In this document: in pieces, positions 35,260 through 43,052 of the stretch
Layout: every line of letters starts with the position of its first letter
How positions within the stretch are numbered: position 1 is the first letter of the stretch
Assembly (NCBI RefSeq): GCF_007559435.1
Contig: NZ_VMBP01000001.1
Span: forward strand, 993,406-1,057,405
DNA: 64,000 nucleotides
Reading direction: 5' to 3'
Source: Ancylobacter moscoviensis
GTDB lineage: Bacteria > Pseudomonadota > Alphaproteobacteria > Rhizobiales > Xanthobacteraceae
The notes under the pieces: model-generated
Seen by the model: only the letters and a program-made list of their open reading frames with translations
The model's database searches: none
What the model was told of the DNA's origin: nothing
Translations under genes and position numbers: made by a program

Positions 35260-36015
35260 ATGGCTGAGGCAGCCGCACCCAAGAAGTCGATCTGGGCCAA
35301 GCACGCCTTCCTCGAGAAGAACTCGATCTGGCTGCTGATCGGCATCCTGATCGTGGTCGCGATCGGCGGCCTCGTCGAGATCGTGCCGCTCTTCTACCTG
35401 AAGAGCACCATCGAGAAGGTCTCCGGCGTGCGTCCCTGGACGCCGCTGGAGCTGGCCGGGCGCAACATCTACATCCGCGAGGGCTGCTACAACTGCCACT
35501 CGCAGATGATCCGCCCGCTCCGCGACGAGGTCGAGCGCTACGGCCACTACTCGCTGGCGGCCGAGAGCATGTACGACCGGCCGTTCCAGTGGGGCTCCAA
35601 GCGCACCGGGCCGGATCTCGCCCGCGTCGGCAACAAATATTCCGACGAGTGGCAGCGCCAGCATCTCGCCGATCCGCGCTCGGTGGTGCCGGGCTCGATC
35701 ATGCCCGGCTATCCTTTCCTGGCGCAGACCCGGCTGAAGGCCGACCACATCGGCGAGGATCTCAAGGTCAACGCCGTGCTCGGCGTGCCCTACACCGAGG
35801 AGATGATCGCCGGCGCGCTCACCGACCTACGCCTGCAGGCGACGCCCGACGGCGACGTGGCCGAATTGCAGAAGCGCTATCCGGGCGCGCAGGTACGCGA
35901 CTTCGACGGCAATCCGCGGGAGCTGACCGAGGCCGACGCCCTGATCGCCTATCTGCAGGCGCTCGGCACGATGGTCGACTTCAAGCTCTACGACGACAAG
36001 GCAAACATCCGCTGA
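35260..36015 (+). CDS. ccoO: cbb3-type oxidase subunit II (membrane mono-heme cytochrome c)
   Basis: 251 residues: one N-terminal membrane helix (22-42) and a periplasmic cytochrome c domain with heme motif C76-Y-N-C79-H80, followed by [14 protein letters not shown] and the distal Met region [10 protein letters not shown]. Passes electrons from CcoP to CcoN. ATG 35260 ([10 protein letters not shown]) was preferred to an upstream frame that overlaps the ccoN stop. Eleven bases after ccoN, ten before ccoQ. Confidence 0.97.
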   Translation: MAEAAAPKKSIWAKHAFLEKNSIWLLIGILIVVAIGGLVEIVPLFYLKSTIEKVSGVRPWTPLELAGRNIYIREGCYNCHSQMIRPLRDEVERYGHYSLAAESMYDRPFQWGSKRTGPDLARVGNKYSDEWQRQHLADPRSVVPGSIMPGYPFLAQTRLKADHIGEDLKVNAVLGVPYTEEMIAGALTDLRLQATPDGDVAELQKRYPGAQVRDFDGNPRELTEADALIAYLQALGTMVDFKLYDDKANIR

Positions 36016-36025
36016 GGAGGCCGGG

Positions 36026-36181
36026 ATGAACGAGACCTATCGCGCCCTCGCCGAGTTCGCCCAGACCTGGGGGCTTCTGTACTTCGTCGGCATCTTCCTC
36101 TGCGTCGTCGCCTACGCGCTGTCTCCCAGGCGCAAGAAGCAGTTCGAGGAAGCCGCCCGCATGCCTTTGCGCGAGGACTGA
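36026..36181 (+). CDS. ccoQ: cbb3-type oxidase subunit IV (CcoQ)
   Basis: Short 51-residue protein with one membrane helix (about 14-32, LLYFVGIFLCVVAYAL), followed by PRRKKQFEEAARMPL, the standard CcoQ pattern. It stabilises the oxidase complex. A strong GAGGAGG ribosome site precedes the ATG. Located exactly between ccoO and ccoP (2-bp gap to ccoP). Confidence 0.95.
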   Translation: MNETYRALAEFAQTWGLLYFVGIFLCVVAYALSPRRKKQFEEAARMPLRED

Positions 36182-36183
36182 TC

Positions 36184-37068
36184 ATGGCCGACATTCACAA
36201 GAACGAGGTGGACGCGGTCAGCGGCGTCTCGACGACCGGCCACGAGTGGGACGGCATTCGCGAGCTGAACAACCCGCTGCCGCGCTGGTGGCTCTGGACC
36301 TTCTACGCCTGCATCGTCTGGGCGGTCCTGTACTGGATCGCCTATCCGGCTTGGCCGCTGGTGAGCAGCTACACCTACGGCGTGCTCGGCTGGAAGTCGC
36401 GCGACGCGGTGCAGGTGCAGCTTGCCGACCTGCGCGCCCAGCGCGCGGTGTTCGCCGACAAGCTGGCGGCGGCCTCGCTGACGGAGATCGAGAGCAATCC
36501 CGAGCTGCTGTCCTTCGCCCGCGCCCAGGGCCGCGCCGCCTTCGGCGACAACTGCGCGCCCTGCCACGGCTCGGGCGCGGCCGGCTCGCCGGGCTATCCG
36601 AACCTGAACGACGACGACTGGTTGTGGGGCGGCTCGCTGGAGCAGATCCAGCAGACCATCCTGCACGGCATCCGCTCGACCGATCCGGACGCGCATGTCG
36701 GCGACATGATGGCCTTCGGGCGCGACGGCATCCTCCCGCGGCCGGAGGTCGTGGCGGTGGCCGACTATGTCCGCTCGCTCTCGAACCTGCCGGTGCCGCA
36801 GGGCGTGACGCCGGACCTCGCCAAGGGCAAGGAGGTCTTCGACGCCAACTGCGCCGCCTGCCACGGGCCGGACGGCAAGGGGAACCCGGAGCTCGGCGCC
36901 CCCAACCTGACGGACGGCATCTGGCTCTACGGTTCGGGCCGCGACAACGTGATCGCGTCCATCACCAACGGTCGCGCCGGCATCATGCCGGCCTGGGCCG
37001 GACGCCTCGACCCGACGACGGTCAAGGCGCTCACCGTCTACGTACATTCGCTCGGGGGCGGCAGGTAG
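36184..37068 (+). CDS. ccoP: cbb3-type oxidase subunit III (membrane di-heme cytochrome c)
   Basis: 294 residues. N-terminal hydrophobic part (about 36-67) with NPLPRWW before the helix, then two periplasmic cytochrome c domains with heme motifs C124-A-P-C127-H128 and C223-A-A-C226-H227. Accepts electrons from soluble or membrane cytochrome c and passes them to CcoO. Last gene of ccoNOQP; a strong hairpin plus T-run follows. Confidence 0.97.
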   Translation: MADIHKNEVDAVSGVSTTGHEWDGIRELNNPLPRWWLWTFYACIVWAVLYWIAYPAWPLVSSYTYGVLGWKSRDAVQVQLADLRAQRAVFADKLAAASLTEIESNPELLSFARAQGRAAFGDNCAPCHGSGAAGSPGYPNLNDDDWLWGGSLEQIQQTILHGIRSTDPDAHVGDMMAFGRDGILPRPEVVAVADYVRSLSNLPVPQGVTPDLAKGKEVFDANCAACHGPDGKGNPELGAPNLTDGIWLYGSGRDNVIASITNGRAGIMPAWAGRLDPTTVKALTVYVHSLGGGR

Positions 37069-37091
37069 CGGGTGCGCGGGGCGGTTGAGGC

Positions 37092-37137
37092 TATGCGGCG
37101 GGGCGTCCCAGCGACGTCCCGCCGCATAAGCATTTTT
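37092..37137 (+). terminator. rho-independent terminator after ccoP
   Basis: TATGCGGCGGG (37092-37102) pairs with CCCGCCGCATA (37118-37128); GCGTC and GACGT extend the stem to about 16 bp with one G-U pair and a small loop. A run of five T follows at 37133-37137. It separates ccoNOQP from ccoG. Confidence 0.82.
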
Positions 37138-37227
37138 CCGCCCGGCAAGCCCCGGATGAACGCTTCCGGCCGCCGGGTTTAGAAAACCTACAGGCAGGCG
37201 TCGGCAGGCGAGACGTCGGGGACGGAC

Positions 37228-38697
37228 ATGAACGTGGCGACCAAGGTGCAGAAGCTCGAAGCCGACGGGGGCGTCGACGACGCCCCGCTCTACGAAGCCC
37301 GGCGCAAGATCTACCCGATCGCCGTGCACGGCACGTTCCGGCGCATCAAGTGGGCGCTGCTCGTCATCACGCTGGGCATCTACTACCTGCTGCCCTTCGT
37401 GCGCTGGGACCGCGGGCCGAACGCGCCGTCGCAGGCTGTGCTCGTCGACCTCGCCAACGGCCGGTTCTACTTCTTCTTCATCGAGATCTGGCCGCAGGAA
37501 ATCTACTACGTCACCGGCCTGCTCATCCTCGCCGCGCTGGTCCTGTTCCTGATGAACGCGGTCGCCGGGCGCCTGTGGTGTGGCTATCTCTGCCCGCAGA
37601 CCGTGTGGACGGACCTCTTCCAGGCGATTGAGCGCATGGTCGAGGGCGATCCGCGCGAGCGCCGCGAGAAGCAGAAGAACGCCTCGAAGGCGCAGCGGGC
37701 GTTCGAGGCCGCCTCCAAGCACTTCCTCTGGCTGATGGTGGCGTGGTGGACCGGCGGCGCCTGGGTGCTCTACTTCGCCGACGCGCCCACCCTGGTCTGG
37801 CAGCTCTTCACCGGCACCGCGCCGCTGGTCGCCTATGCGTGGATCGGCATCCTCACCTTCACCACCTATGTGCTCGCCGGCCACATGCGCGAGCAGGTGT
37901 GCACCTATATGTGCCCGTGGCCGCGCATCCAGGCCGCGCTGACCGACGAATACGCCTTCAACGTCACCTATCGCTACGACCGGGGCGAGCCGCGCAACTC
38001 CTTCAAGAAGGCCGAGGCGCTTAAGCTGCAGGGCCTGCCCGCCGGCGACTGCGTGGATTGCCGCCAGTGTGTCGCCGCCTGCCCGACCGGGGTCGATATC
38101 CGGCTCGGCAGCCAGCTCGACTGCATCCAGTGCGGCCTGTGCATCGACGCCTGCGACACGGTGATGAAGAAGGTCGGCCGCCCGGCCGGCCTGATCGCCT
38201 ACGACACCGAGATGAACGTCCAGCGCCGGCAGAAGGGCCTGCCGCCGGTGCGCAAGCTGTTCCGCGCCCGCACCGTGCTCTACACCGCGCTGATCGCCGT
38301 GGTCGGCGGCATCATGGTGGCGGCGCTGGCGACGCGCGGCTCGGAAGGCGTGTCCGTGATCCACGACCGCAACCCGCTCTTCGTCCAGCTTTCCGACGGC
38401 TCGATCCGCAACGCCTACACGCTGCGCATCGTCAACAAGCAGCCGATGCCGCGCCGCTTCGCCATCTCGGTCGAGGGCGTGCCGGAGGCCCGGCTGGAGA
38501 TTGCCGGCGGCATCGCCGAGACCGAGAATGGCCAGCCGGTGGTCGAGGTCGGCCCCGACCAGACCTACGAGCTGCGCGCCCTCGTCTCCACCCACGCCAG
38601 GCTGCCGGCCAACGCGTCGCTCGACGTCACCTTCCACATCGCCGATGTGGCCGGCGGCGAGACCAGCTCGGCTCCCGACCATTTCAAGGGCCCCTGA
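37228..38697 (+). CDS. ccoG: cbb3 oxidase assembly ferredoxin-like protein CcoG (FixG/RdxA)
   Basis: 489-residue membrane protein with about five helices and two 4Fe-4S motifs near residues 275-310 (CVDCRQCVAACP and CIQCGLCIDACD), plus the conserved WCGYLCPQTVW and CTYMCPWPR blocks. CcoG reduces Cu(II) to Cu(I) for oxidase maturation in characterised relatives. The C-terminal 120 residues form the Ig-like FixG domain. First gene of the assembly block ccoGHIS; about 90 bp after the ccoP terminator with no FixK box visible in front. Confidence 0.96.
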   Translation: MNVATKVQKLEADGGVDDAPLYEARRKIYPIAVHGTFRRIKWALLVITLGIYYLLPFVRWDRGPNAPSQAVLVDLANGRFYFFFIEIWPQEIYYVTGLLILAALVLFLMNAVAGRLWCGYLCPQTVWTDLFQAIERMVEGDPRERREKQKNASKAQRAFEAASKHFLWLMVAWWTGGAWVLYFADAPTLVWQLFTGTAPLVAYAWIGILTFTTYVLAGHMREQVCTYMCPWPRIQAALTDEYAFNVTYRYDRGEPRNSFKKAEALKLQGLPAGDCVDCRQCVAACPTGVDIRLGSQLDCIQCGLCIDACDTVMKKVGRPAGLIAYDTEMNVQRRQKGLPPVRKLFRARTVLYTALIAVVGGIMVAALATRGSEGVSVIHDRNPLFVQLSDGSIRNAYTLRIVNKQPMPRRFAISVEGVPEARLEIAGGIAETENGQPVVEVGPDQTYELRALVSTHARLPANASLDVTFHIADVAGGETSSAPDHFKGP

Positions 38698-38718
38698 GGC
38701 CCCTCCGGAGGAAGACCC

Positions 38719-39213
38719 ATGGCATCGCGCGCGACTTCCCCCGATGGCAGCGGACGGCCTCTCACGGGCCGTACCGTGCTGATCTTCTTCATCGCCTTCT
38801 TCGGCGTGGTGTTCGGCGCCAACTTCCTGCTGGTGCGCGCCGCCGTGACCAGCTTCGGCGGGGTGGAAACCGAGAGCGCCTATAAGGCCGGTCTCGCCTT
38901 CCGGCAGGAAAGCGAGGCCGCGGCCGCGCAGGACGCCCGCAACTGGAAGGTCGAGGCGCATGTCGAGCCGGGCCGGCTCGACGTCGCCGCACGCGACGCG
39001 CAGGGGCGCCCGCTCGCCGATGTCGCGCTCACCGCCGTCCTCCAACACCCGACCGATCGGCGGCTCGACGTGACGCTCGATCCGGTGCCGGTGAGCGCCG
39101 GCCTGTGGCGGGCGAGCGACGAGGTGACGGCGGGCCAGTGGGAACTGGTGATCGAGTTCAGCCGCGACGGCGAGCGCCTGTTCCGCTCCACCAACCGCGT
39201 CATCGTCCGCTAG
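38719..39213 (+). CDS. ccoH: cbb3 oxidase assembly protein CcoH (FixH)
   Basis: 164 residues: one N-terminal helix (about 19-39) with FFGVVFGANFLLVRAAVTSF and the family block ESAYKAGLAFRQE, followed by a periplasmic beta-rich domain. Needed for oxidase maturation and partner of CcoG/CcoI. Strong GGAGG ribosome site. 21 bp after ccoG, 11 bp before ccoI. Confidence 0.95.
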   Translation: MASRATSPDGSGRPLTGRTVLIFFIAFFGVVFGANFLLVRAAVTSFGGVETESAYKAGLAFRQESEAAAAQDARNWKVEAHVEPGRLDVAARDAQGRPLADVALTAVLQHPTDRRLDVTLDPVPVSAGLWRASDEVTAGQWELVIEFSRDGERLFRSTNRVIVR

Positions 39214-39224
39214 GAACGCGCGAG

Positions 39225-41573
39225 ATGGGCGCGCAGGTCATCTCCTTCCCCGCCGCCGGGCGATCGGTTCCGTCAGGCGGAGCCGTGCCGCAGGCGGCGC
39301 CCGGGCCGGACGACGCCAGGGATTCCGCCCCGGATTACTCGCTGTTCCTGCGCCATGATCCGGGCGGACAGGCGGAAATGGCCTTCGCCGTCGAGGGCAT
39401 CGACTGCGCCGCCTGCATCGACGAGATCGAGGATGCCGCCGAGGCGCTGCCCGGCGTCGCGCGGGCGCGGCTGAACTACACGACGCACCGCCTGACCGTC
39501 GGCTGGGACGCCGATGCCGAACCGCGCCCCGACGTGGTGCTGCAGGCGCTGGCGAAGACCGGCTACCGCGCCTATCCCTTCGAGGCCGACCGGCTCGAGG
39601 AGATCGAGAACCGGACCTCGCGCCACCTGCTGCGCTGCCTCGCCGTGGCCGGCTTCGCCATGATGAACATCATGCTGCTGTCGGTGTCGGTGTGGTCGGG
39701 CAACGTCACCGACATCACGCCGGAGACGCGCGACCTCTTCCACTGGCTCTCGGCGCTGATCGCGCTGCCGGCCGCCGCCTATGCCGGCCAGCCCTTCTTT
39801 CAGAGCGCCCTGCGGGCGCTGAGATCGCGCTCGCTCAACATGGACGTGCCGATCTCGCTCGGCGTGCTGCTGGCGCTCGGCGTGTCGGTGTTCGAGACGC
39901 TGCATCACGGCGAGCACGCCTATTTCGACTCGGCGGTGATGCTGCTCTTCTTCCTGCTCACCGGCCGCTATCTCGACCACGCCATGCGCCGCAAGACGCG
40001 GGCGGAGGCCGGCAATCTCGCCGCGTTGAAGGCGATGACCGCTAATCGCGTCGAGCCGGACGGGCGGTTGGTCACCGTGCCCGCCGCCGCCGTGAAGCCC
40101 GGCGACGAGGTGATGCTGCGCGCTGGCGAACGCGCGCCGGTCGACGGCGTGGTGATCTCCGGCACCGCCTCGGTCGACGACAGCCTGGTGACCGGCGAGA
40201 CGCTGCCGCGTGCGGTGGCCGCCGGCGAGACCGTGCACGCCGGCAGCCTGATCCATGACGGCGTGCTGCGCCTGCGGACCACGGCGGTGGGCGAGGACAC
40301 CTTCCTCGACGAGATCGAGCGGCTGCTCGACAAGGCCTCGACGGCGCGCGGTCGCTACATCCGCCTTGCCGACCGCGCGGCGCGGCTCTACGCGCCGATG
40401 GTGCACACCACCGCGCTGCTGTCGCTCGTCGGCTGGCTGCTCGTCGGCGCCTCGGTGCATCAGGCGGTGCTCATCGCCGTGGCGGTGCTCATCATCACCT
40501 GCCCCTGTGCGCTGGCGCTGGCCGTGCCGGCGGTGCAGGTGGTGGCCGCCGGCACGCTGATGCGCAACGGCGTGCTGATCAATTCCGGTGACACCTTCGA
40601 GCGGCTGGCCGAGATCGACACCGTCGCCTTCGACAAGACCGGCACGCTCACCCTTCCCGAGCCGCGTCTGGCGGATGAAGCCGCGGTGCCCCCGGCGCTG
40701 CTGGCCGCTGCCGCCCGGCTCGCGCTCGCCAGCACCCATCCGCTGGCGCGGGCGATCGCCGCCGCCCATCCCGGCGCCGTGCCGCCGGAGGATGCCCGCG
40801 AGGTGTCCGGGGCGGGTGTCGAGGCGCAGATCGACGGCGTGGCGGCCCGGCTGGGCAGTCCCTCCTTCTGCGGCTGCGAGAATCTTGCCGCCGCCGCGGC
40901 GGCCGAGGCGCCCGACGCCTCCTTCGTGGCCGTGCGGCTGGGCGATCGATGCGCGGTGCTGAAGGTGCGGCAGGCGCTGCGGCCGGACGCGCGGGCGGTG
41001 ATCGACGAGCTGCGGCGCGCCGGCAAGCAGGTCGTGCTGCTCTCGGGCGACCGCCGCGCGGCGGTAGCGCCGGTGGCAGCCGCGCTCGGCATCGCCGACT
41101 GGTGGGCCGAGGCGCGTCCCGGCGACAAGATCGCGGTGCTGGAAAGCCTCGCCGCCAAGCGCCGGCGCGTGCTGATGGTCGGTGACGGCATCAACGACGC
41201 GCCCTCGCTCGCCGCCGCCCATGTCTCGCTGTCGCCGATCACCGCAGCGGACGTGACCCGCGCCCATGCCGATGCGGTGTTCCTCGGCGAGAAGCTGGGC
41301 CCGGTCGCCACCGCGCTCCACGTAGCCGCCAAGGCGCGCCACCTGATGCGGCAGAACCTGTTGATCGCCGTGGTCTACAATCTCATCGCCGTGCCGCTGG
41401 CCATCGCCGGCTATGTGACGCCGCTGGTCGCGGCCCTCGCCATGTCCGGCTCGTCTGTTATCGTCACGGTCAACGCGCTGCGGGCGCGCAGCGGCGCGAC
41501 GTCCGCCGGCGCACGCGCCGCGTCCGCCGCCGCCGTCAGCAGCGCCCCGCTCGGGGCTGGGGAGGTGGCATGA
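39225..41573 (+). CDS. ccoI: copper-exporting P-type ATPase CcoI (FixI)
   Basis: P1B-type ATPase that supplies Cu for the CuB centre via the periplasm. 782 residues: HMA domain with C61-A-A-C64, eight helices, actuator TGE motif in DDSLVTGETLP, membrane copper motif TCPCALALAVP, phosphorylation DKTGTL, and the hinge GDGINDAPSLA. The DPGGQAEM and GIDCAACI lines are typical of FixI. ATG 39225 follows AGGAA; longer readings overlap ccoH. The C-terminal Ala-rich tail ends 4 bp into ccoS. Confidence 0.97.
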   Translation: MGAQVISFPAAGRSVPSGGAVPQAAPGPDDARDSAPDYSLFLRHDPGGQAEMAFAVEGIDCAACIDEIEDAAEALPGVARARLNYTTHRLTVGWDADAEPRPDVVLQALAKTGYRAYPFEADRLEEIENRTSRHLLRCLAVAGFAMMNIMLLSVSVWSGNVTDITPETRDLFHWLSALIALPAAAYAGQPFFQSALRALRSRSLNMDVPISLGVLLALGVSVFETLHHGEHAYFDSAVMLLFFLLTGRYLDHAMRRKTRAEAGNLAALKAMTANRVEPDGRLVTVPAAAVKPGDEVMLRAGERAPVDGVVISGTASVDDSLVTGETLPRAVAAGETVHAGSLIHDGVLRLRTTAVGEDTFLDEIERLLDKASTARGRYIRLADRAARLYAPMVHTTALLSLVGWLLVGASVHQAVLIAVAVLIITCPCALALAVPAVQVVAAGTLMRNGVLINSGDTFERLAEIDTVAFDKTGTLTLPEPRLADEAAVPPALLAAAARLALASTHPLARAIAAAHPGAVPPEDAREVSGAGVEAQIDGVAARLGSPSFCGCENLAAAAAAEAPDASFVAVRLGDRCAVLKVRQALRPDARAVIDELRRAGKQVVLLSGDRRAAVAPVAAALGIADWWAEARPGDKIAVLESLAAKRRRVLMVGDGINDAPSLAAAHVSLSPITAADVTRAHADAVFLGEKLGPVATALHVAAKARHLMRQNLLIAVVYNLIAVPLAIAGYVTPLVAALAMSGSSVIVTVNALRARSGATSAGARAASAAAVSSAPLGAGEVA

Positions 41574-41761
41574 GCGTGCTTCTCTATCTCGTGCCGGCGG
41601 CGCTGAGCCTCGGCTTCCTCGGCCTCGCCGCCTTCCTGTGGTCGCTGCGCGCCGGCCAGTATGACGATCTGGAAGGCGCCGCCGTCCGCGTGCTTGCCGA
41701 CGACGATCTGCGCGAGGACGATGCCTCCGGGTCCCCGCGCGGCAGAGGCGCGCGGGGATGA
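41570..41761 (+). CDS. ccoS: cbb3 oxidase assembly protein CcoS
   Basis: 63 residues: one membrane helix (about 4-26) followed by SLRAGQYDDLEGAAVRVL, the CcoS signature. Required for cofactor insertion into CcoN in relatives. It overlaps ccoI (ATGA, 41570-41573) and the next gene (41758-41761), so the three are translationally coupled. Confidence 0.95.
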   Translation: MSVLLYLVPAALSLGFLGLAAFLWSLRAGQYDDLEGAAVRVLADDDLREDDASGSPRGRGARG

Positions 41762-42921
41762 GCGGGGCCGACCTCCTCGCCGTCGAGAGCGAGGCCGCGC
41801 GGGCCGGGCGGCTCGGCTGCGCCTGCCCGGAAGATGCGCCGCGCGCGCTGCGCCGCTCGCTCGGTTCCGGCCGCCTCGCCGCCGGCTTCGCGCTGGTGGT
41901 GCTGGCGCAGGCGCTGACGCTCGGGGCGCTGCCGCTGGCCGGCGCCATGCTGGCGCCGCTGGAAAGCGCCGGTTCCCTCCCGCTCGCTTCCCTGCCGCTC
42001 GCCGCCTTCCTGCTCGGCGCGGCGCTCGCCAGCCTGCCGGCGAGTTTCCTGCTCGACACTTTCGGCCGTCGCGCCGGCTTCGCGCTCGGGGCGAGCCTCG
42101 GCGTCGCCGGCGGGCTGCTCGCGGCCTATGCGATGATGCTCGCGGCCTTCCCGATGCTGGTGCTCGGGGCGCTCTGGCTCGGTGCCGCGCAGGGCTTCGG
42201 CATGTTCTACCGCCACGCGGCGGCCTTCGGCGCGGGGAGCGATGGGCGGGGCGCTGCCGTGGCGCGGCTCATCGGCGCCGGTGCGCTGGCCGGCCTCATC
42301 GGCCCGCTGCTGGCCGGGACGGCGGAGGAGCTGTTCCTGCCCTACACCTTCGCCGGCACGCTGGTGCTGGCGGCCCTCGCCCAGCTCGGCGCGCTGGCCT
42401 TCGCGGTGGCGTTGCCGGAAGCGCGCTTCTCCCATGCCGAGCTGACCGTCGAGGCGATGCAGGCCGCGCCGGTTTCCACGCCGCTGGCCTGGCGGGCTCT
42501 GGTCCTGCCGACCCTGCTCGGCGCGCTCGCCTGGGGCGCCATGACCAGCGCCATGGCCGGCGCGCCCCTGTCGCTGGCCGGCTGCGGGGTCGGCGTGCCG
42601 CTGATCTCCGGCGTCGTCGCCTGGCACGTGGTGGCGATGTACGCCCCGGCGCTGGCTGGCGGTGCCCTGGCGCGCAGGATCGGCGCGACGCCGCTGGCGG
42701 CCGGCGCGCTGCTCCTGTGCGTCGGCGCGGCGGTCGTGGCGGCACAGGCTAGCGAGGCGGGCCTGATCGCGGCCGCCTTCCTCGCGGTGGGCGCCGGCTG
42801 GTCGCTGGCCACTCTCGGCGCGACGCTGATGCTGCATGCCGCCGGCACGCCCTCGCGCCTCCAGCTCGCCGCGCATGACGGCCTGCTGCTGACGGCGGCG
42901 CTCGTCGGGACCTTCGTCTGA
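41758..42921 (+). CDS. ccoA: CcoA-like MFS copper importer for cbb3 oxidase
   Basis: 387-residue major facilitator protein with about 12 helices. Helix 7/8 region carries M262-TSA-M266 and H290-VVA-M294: the MxxxM and HxxxM pair, 28 residues apart, that in the characterised copper importer CcoA of Rhodobacter capsulatus binds copper. It is coupled by a 4-bp overlap to ccoS at the end of the assembly operon, where copper import makes sense. A Cys-x-Cys (C21, C23) near the N-terminus is extra. Function is inferred from motif and context. Confidence 0.82.
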   Translation: MSGADLLAVESEAARAGRLGCACPEDAPRALRRSLGSGRLAAGFALVVLAQALTLGALPLAGAMLAPLESAGSLPLASLPLAAFLLGAALASLPASFLLDTFGRRAGFALGASLGVAGGLLAAYAMMLAAFPMLVLGALWLGAAQGFGMFYRHAAAFGAGSDGRGAAVARLIGAGALAGLIGPLLAGTAEELFLPYTFAGTLVLAALAQLGALAFAVALPEARFSHAELTVEAMQAAPVSTPLAWRALVLPTLLGALAWGAMTSAMAGAPLSLAGCGVGVPLISGVVAWHVVAMYAPALAGGALARRIGATPLAAGALLLCVGAAVVAAQASEAGLIAAAFLAVGAGWSLATLGATLMLHAAGTPSRLQLAAHDGLLLTAALVGTFV

Positions 42922-43011
42922 CGCGCCCGCCCGCTTCCTCCTGAACGCGCCGATTCCCGGCATGTCCGCGCGCGCCGGCTCGCTTGCTTGACCGGCCGCC
43001 GCATTTATGTA

Positions 43012-43025
43012 AGTGATCGTTCACT
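43012..43025. promoter_or_regulatory. probable TetR operator before the acyltransferase operon
   Basis: AGTGA-TCGT-TCACT, with outer GT/AC bases extending the symmetry to 43009-43028, lies 27 bp before the acyltransferase start. Such palindromes are typical of TetR-family sites, and the TetR gene is the second gene of this unit. Confidence 0.6.
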
Positions 43026-43052
43026 GACAAAAACGAATCGGGAGGATCGGCG

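Noticed and set aside
36112-39048. 978-residue minus-strand open frame across ccoP-ccoH
   Set aside because: Antisense to several well-identified cco genes; no motif of its own.
39273-42059. 928-residue minus-strand open frame
   Set aside because: Antisense to ccoI, ccoS and the MFS gene; composition of a shadow frame.
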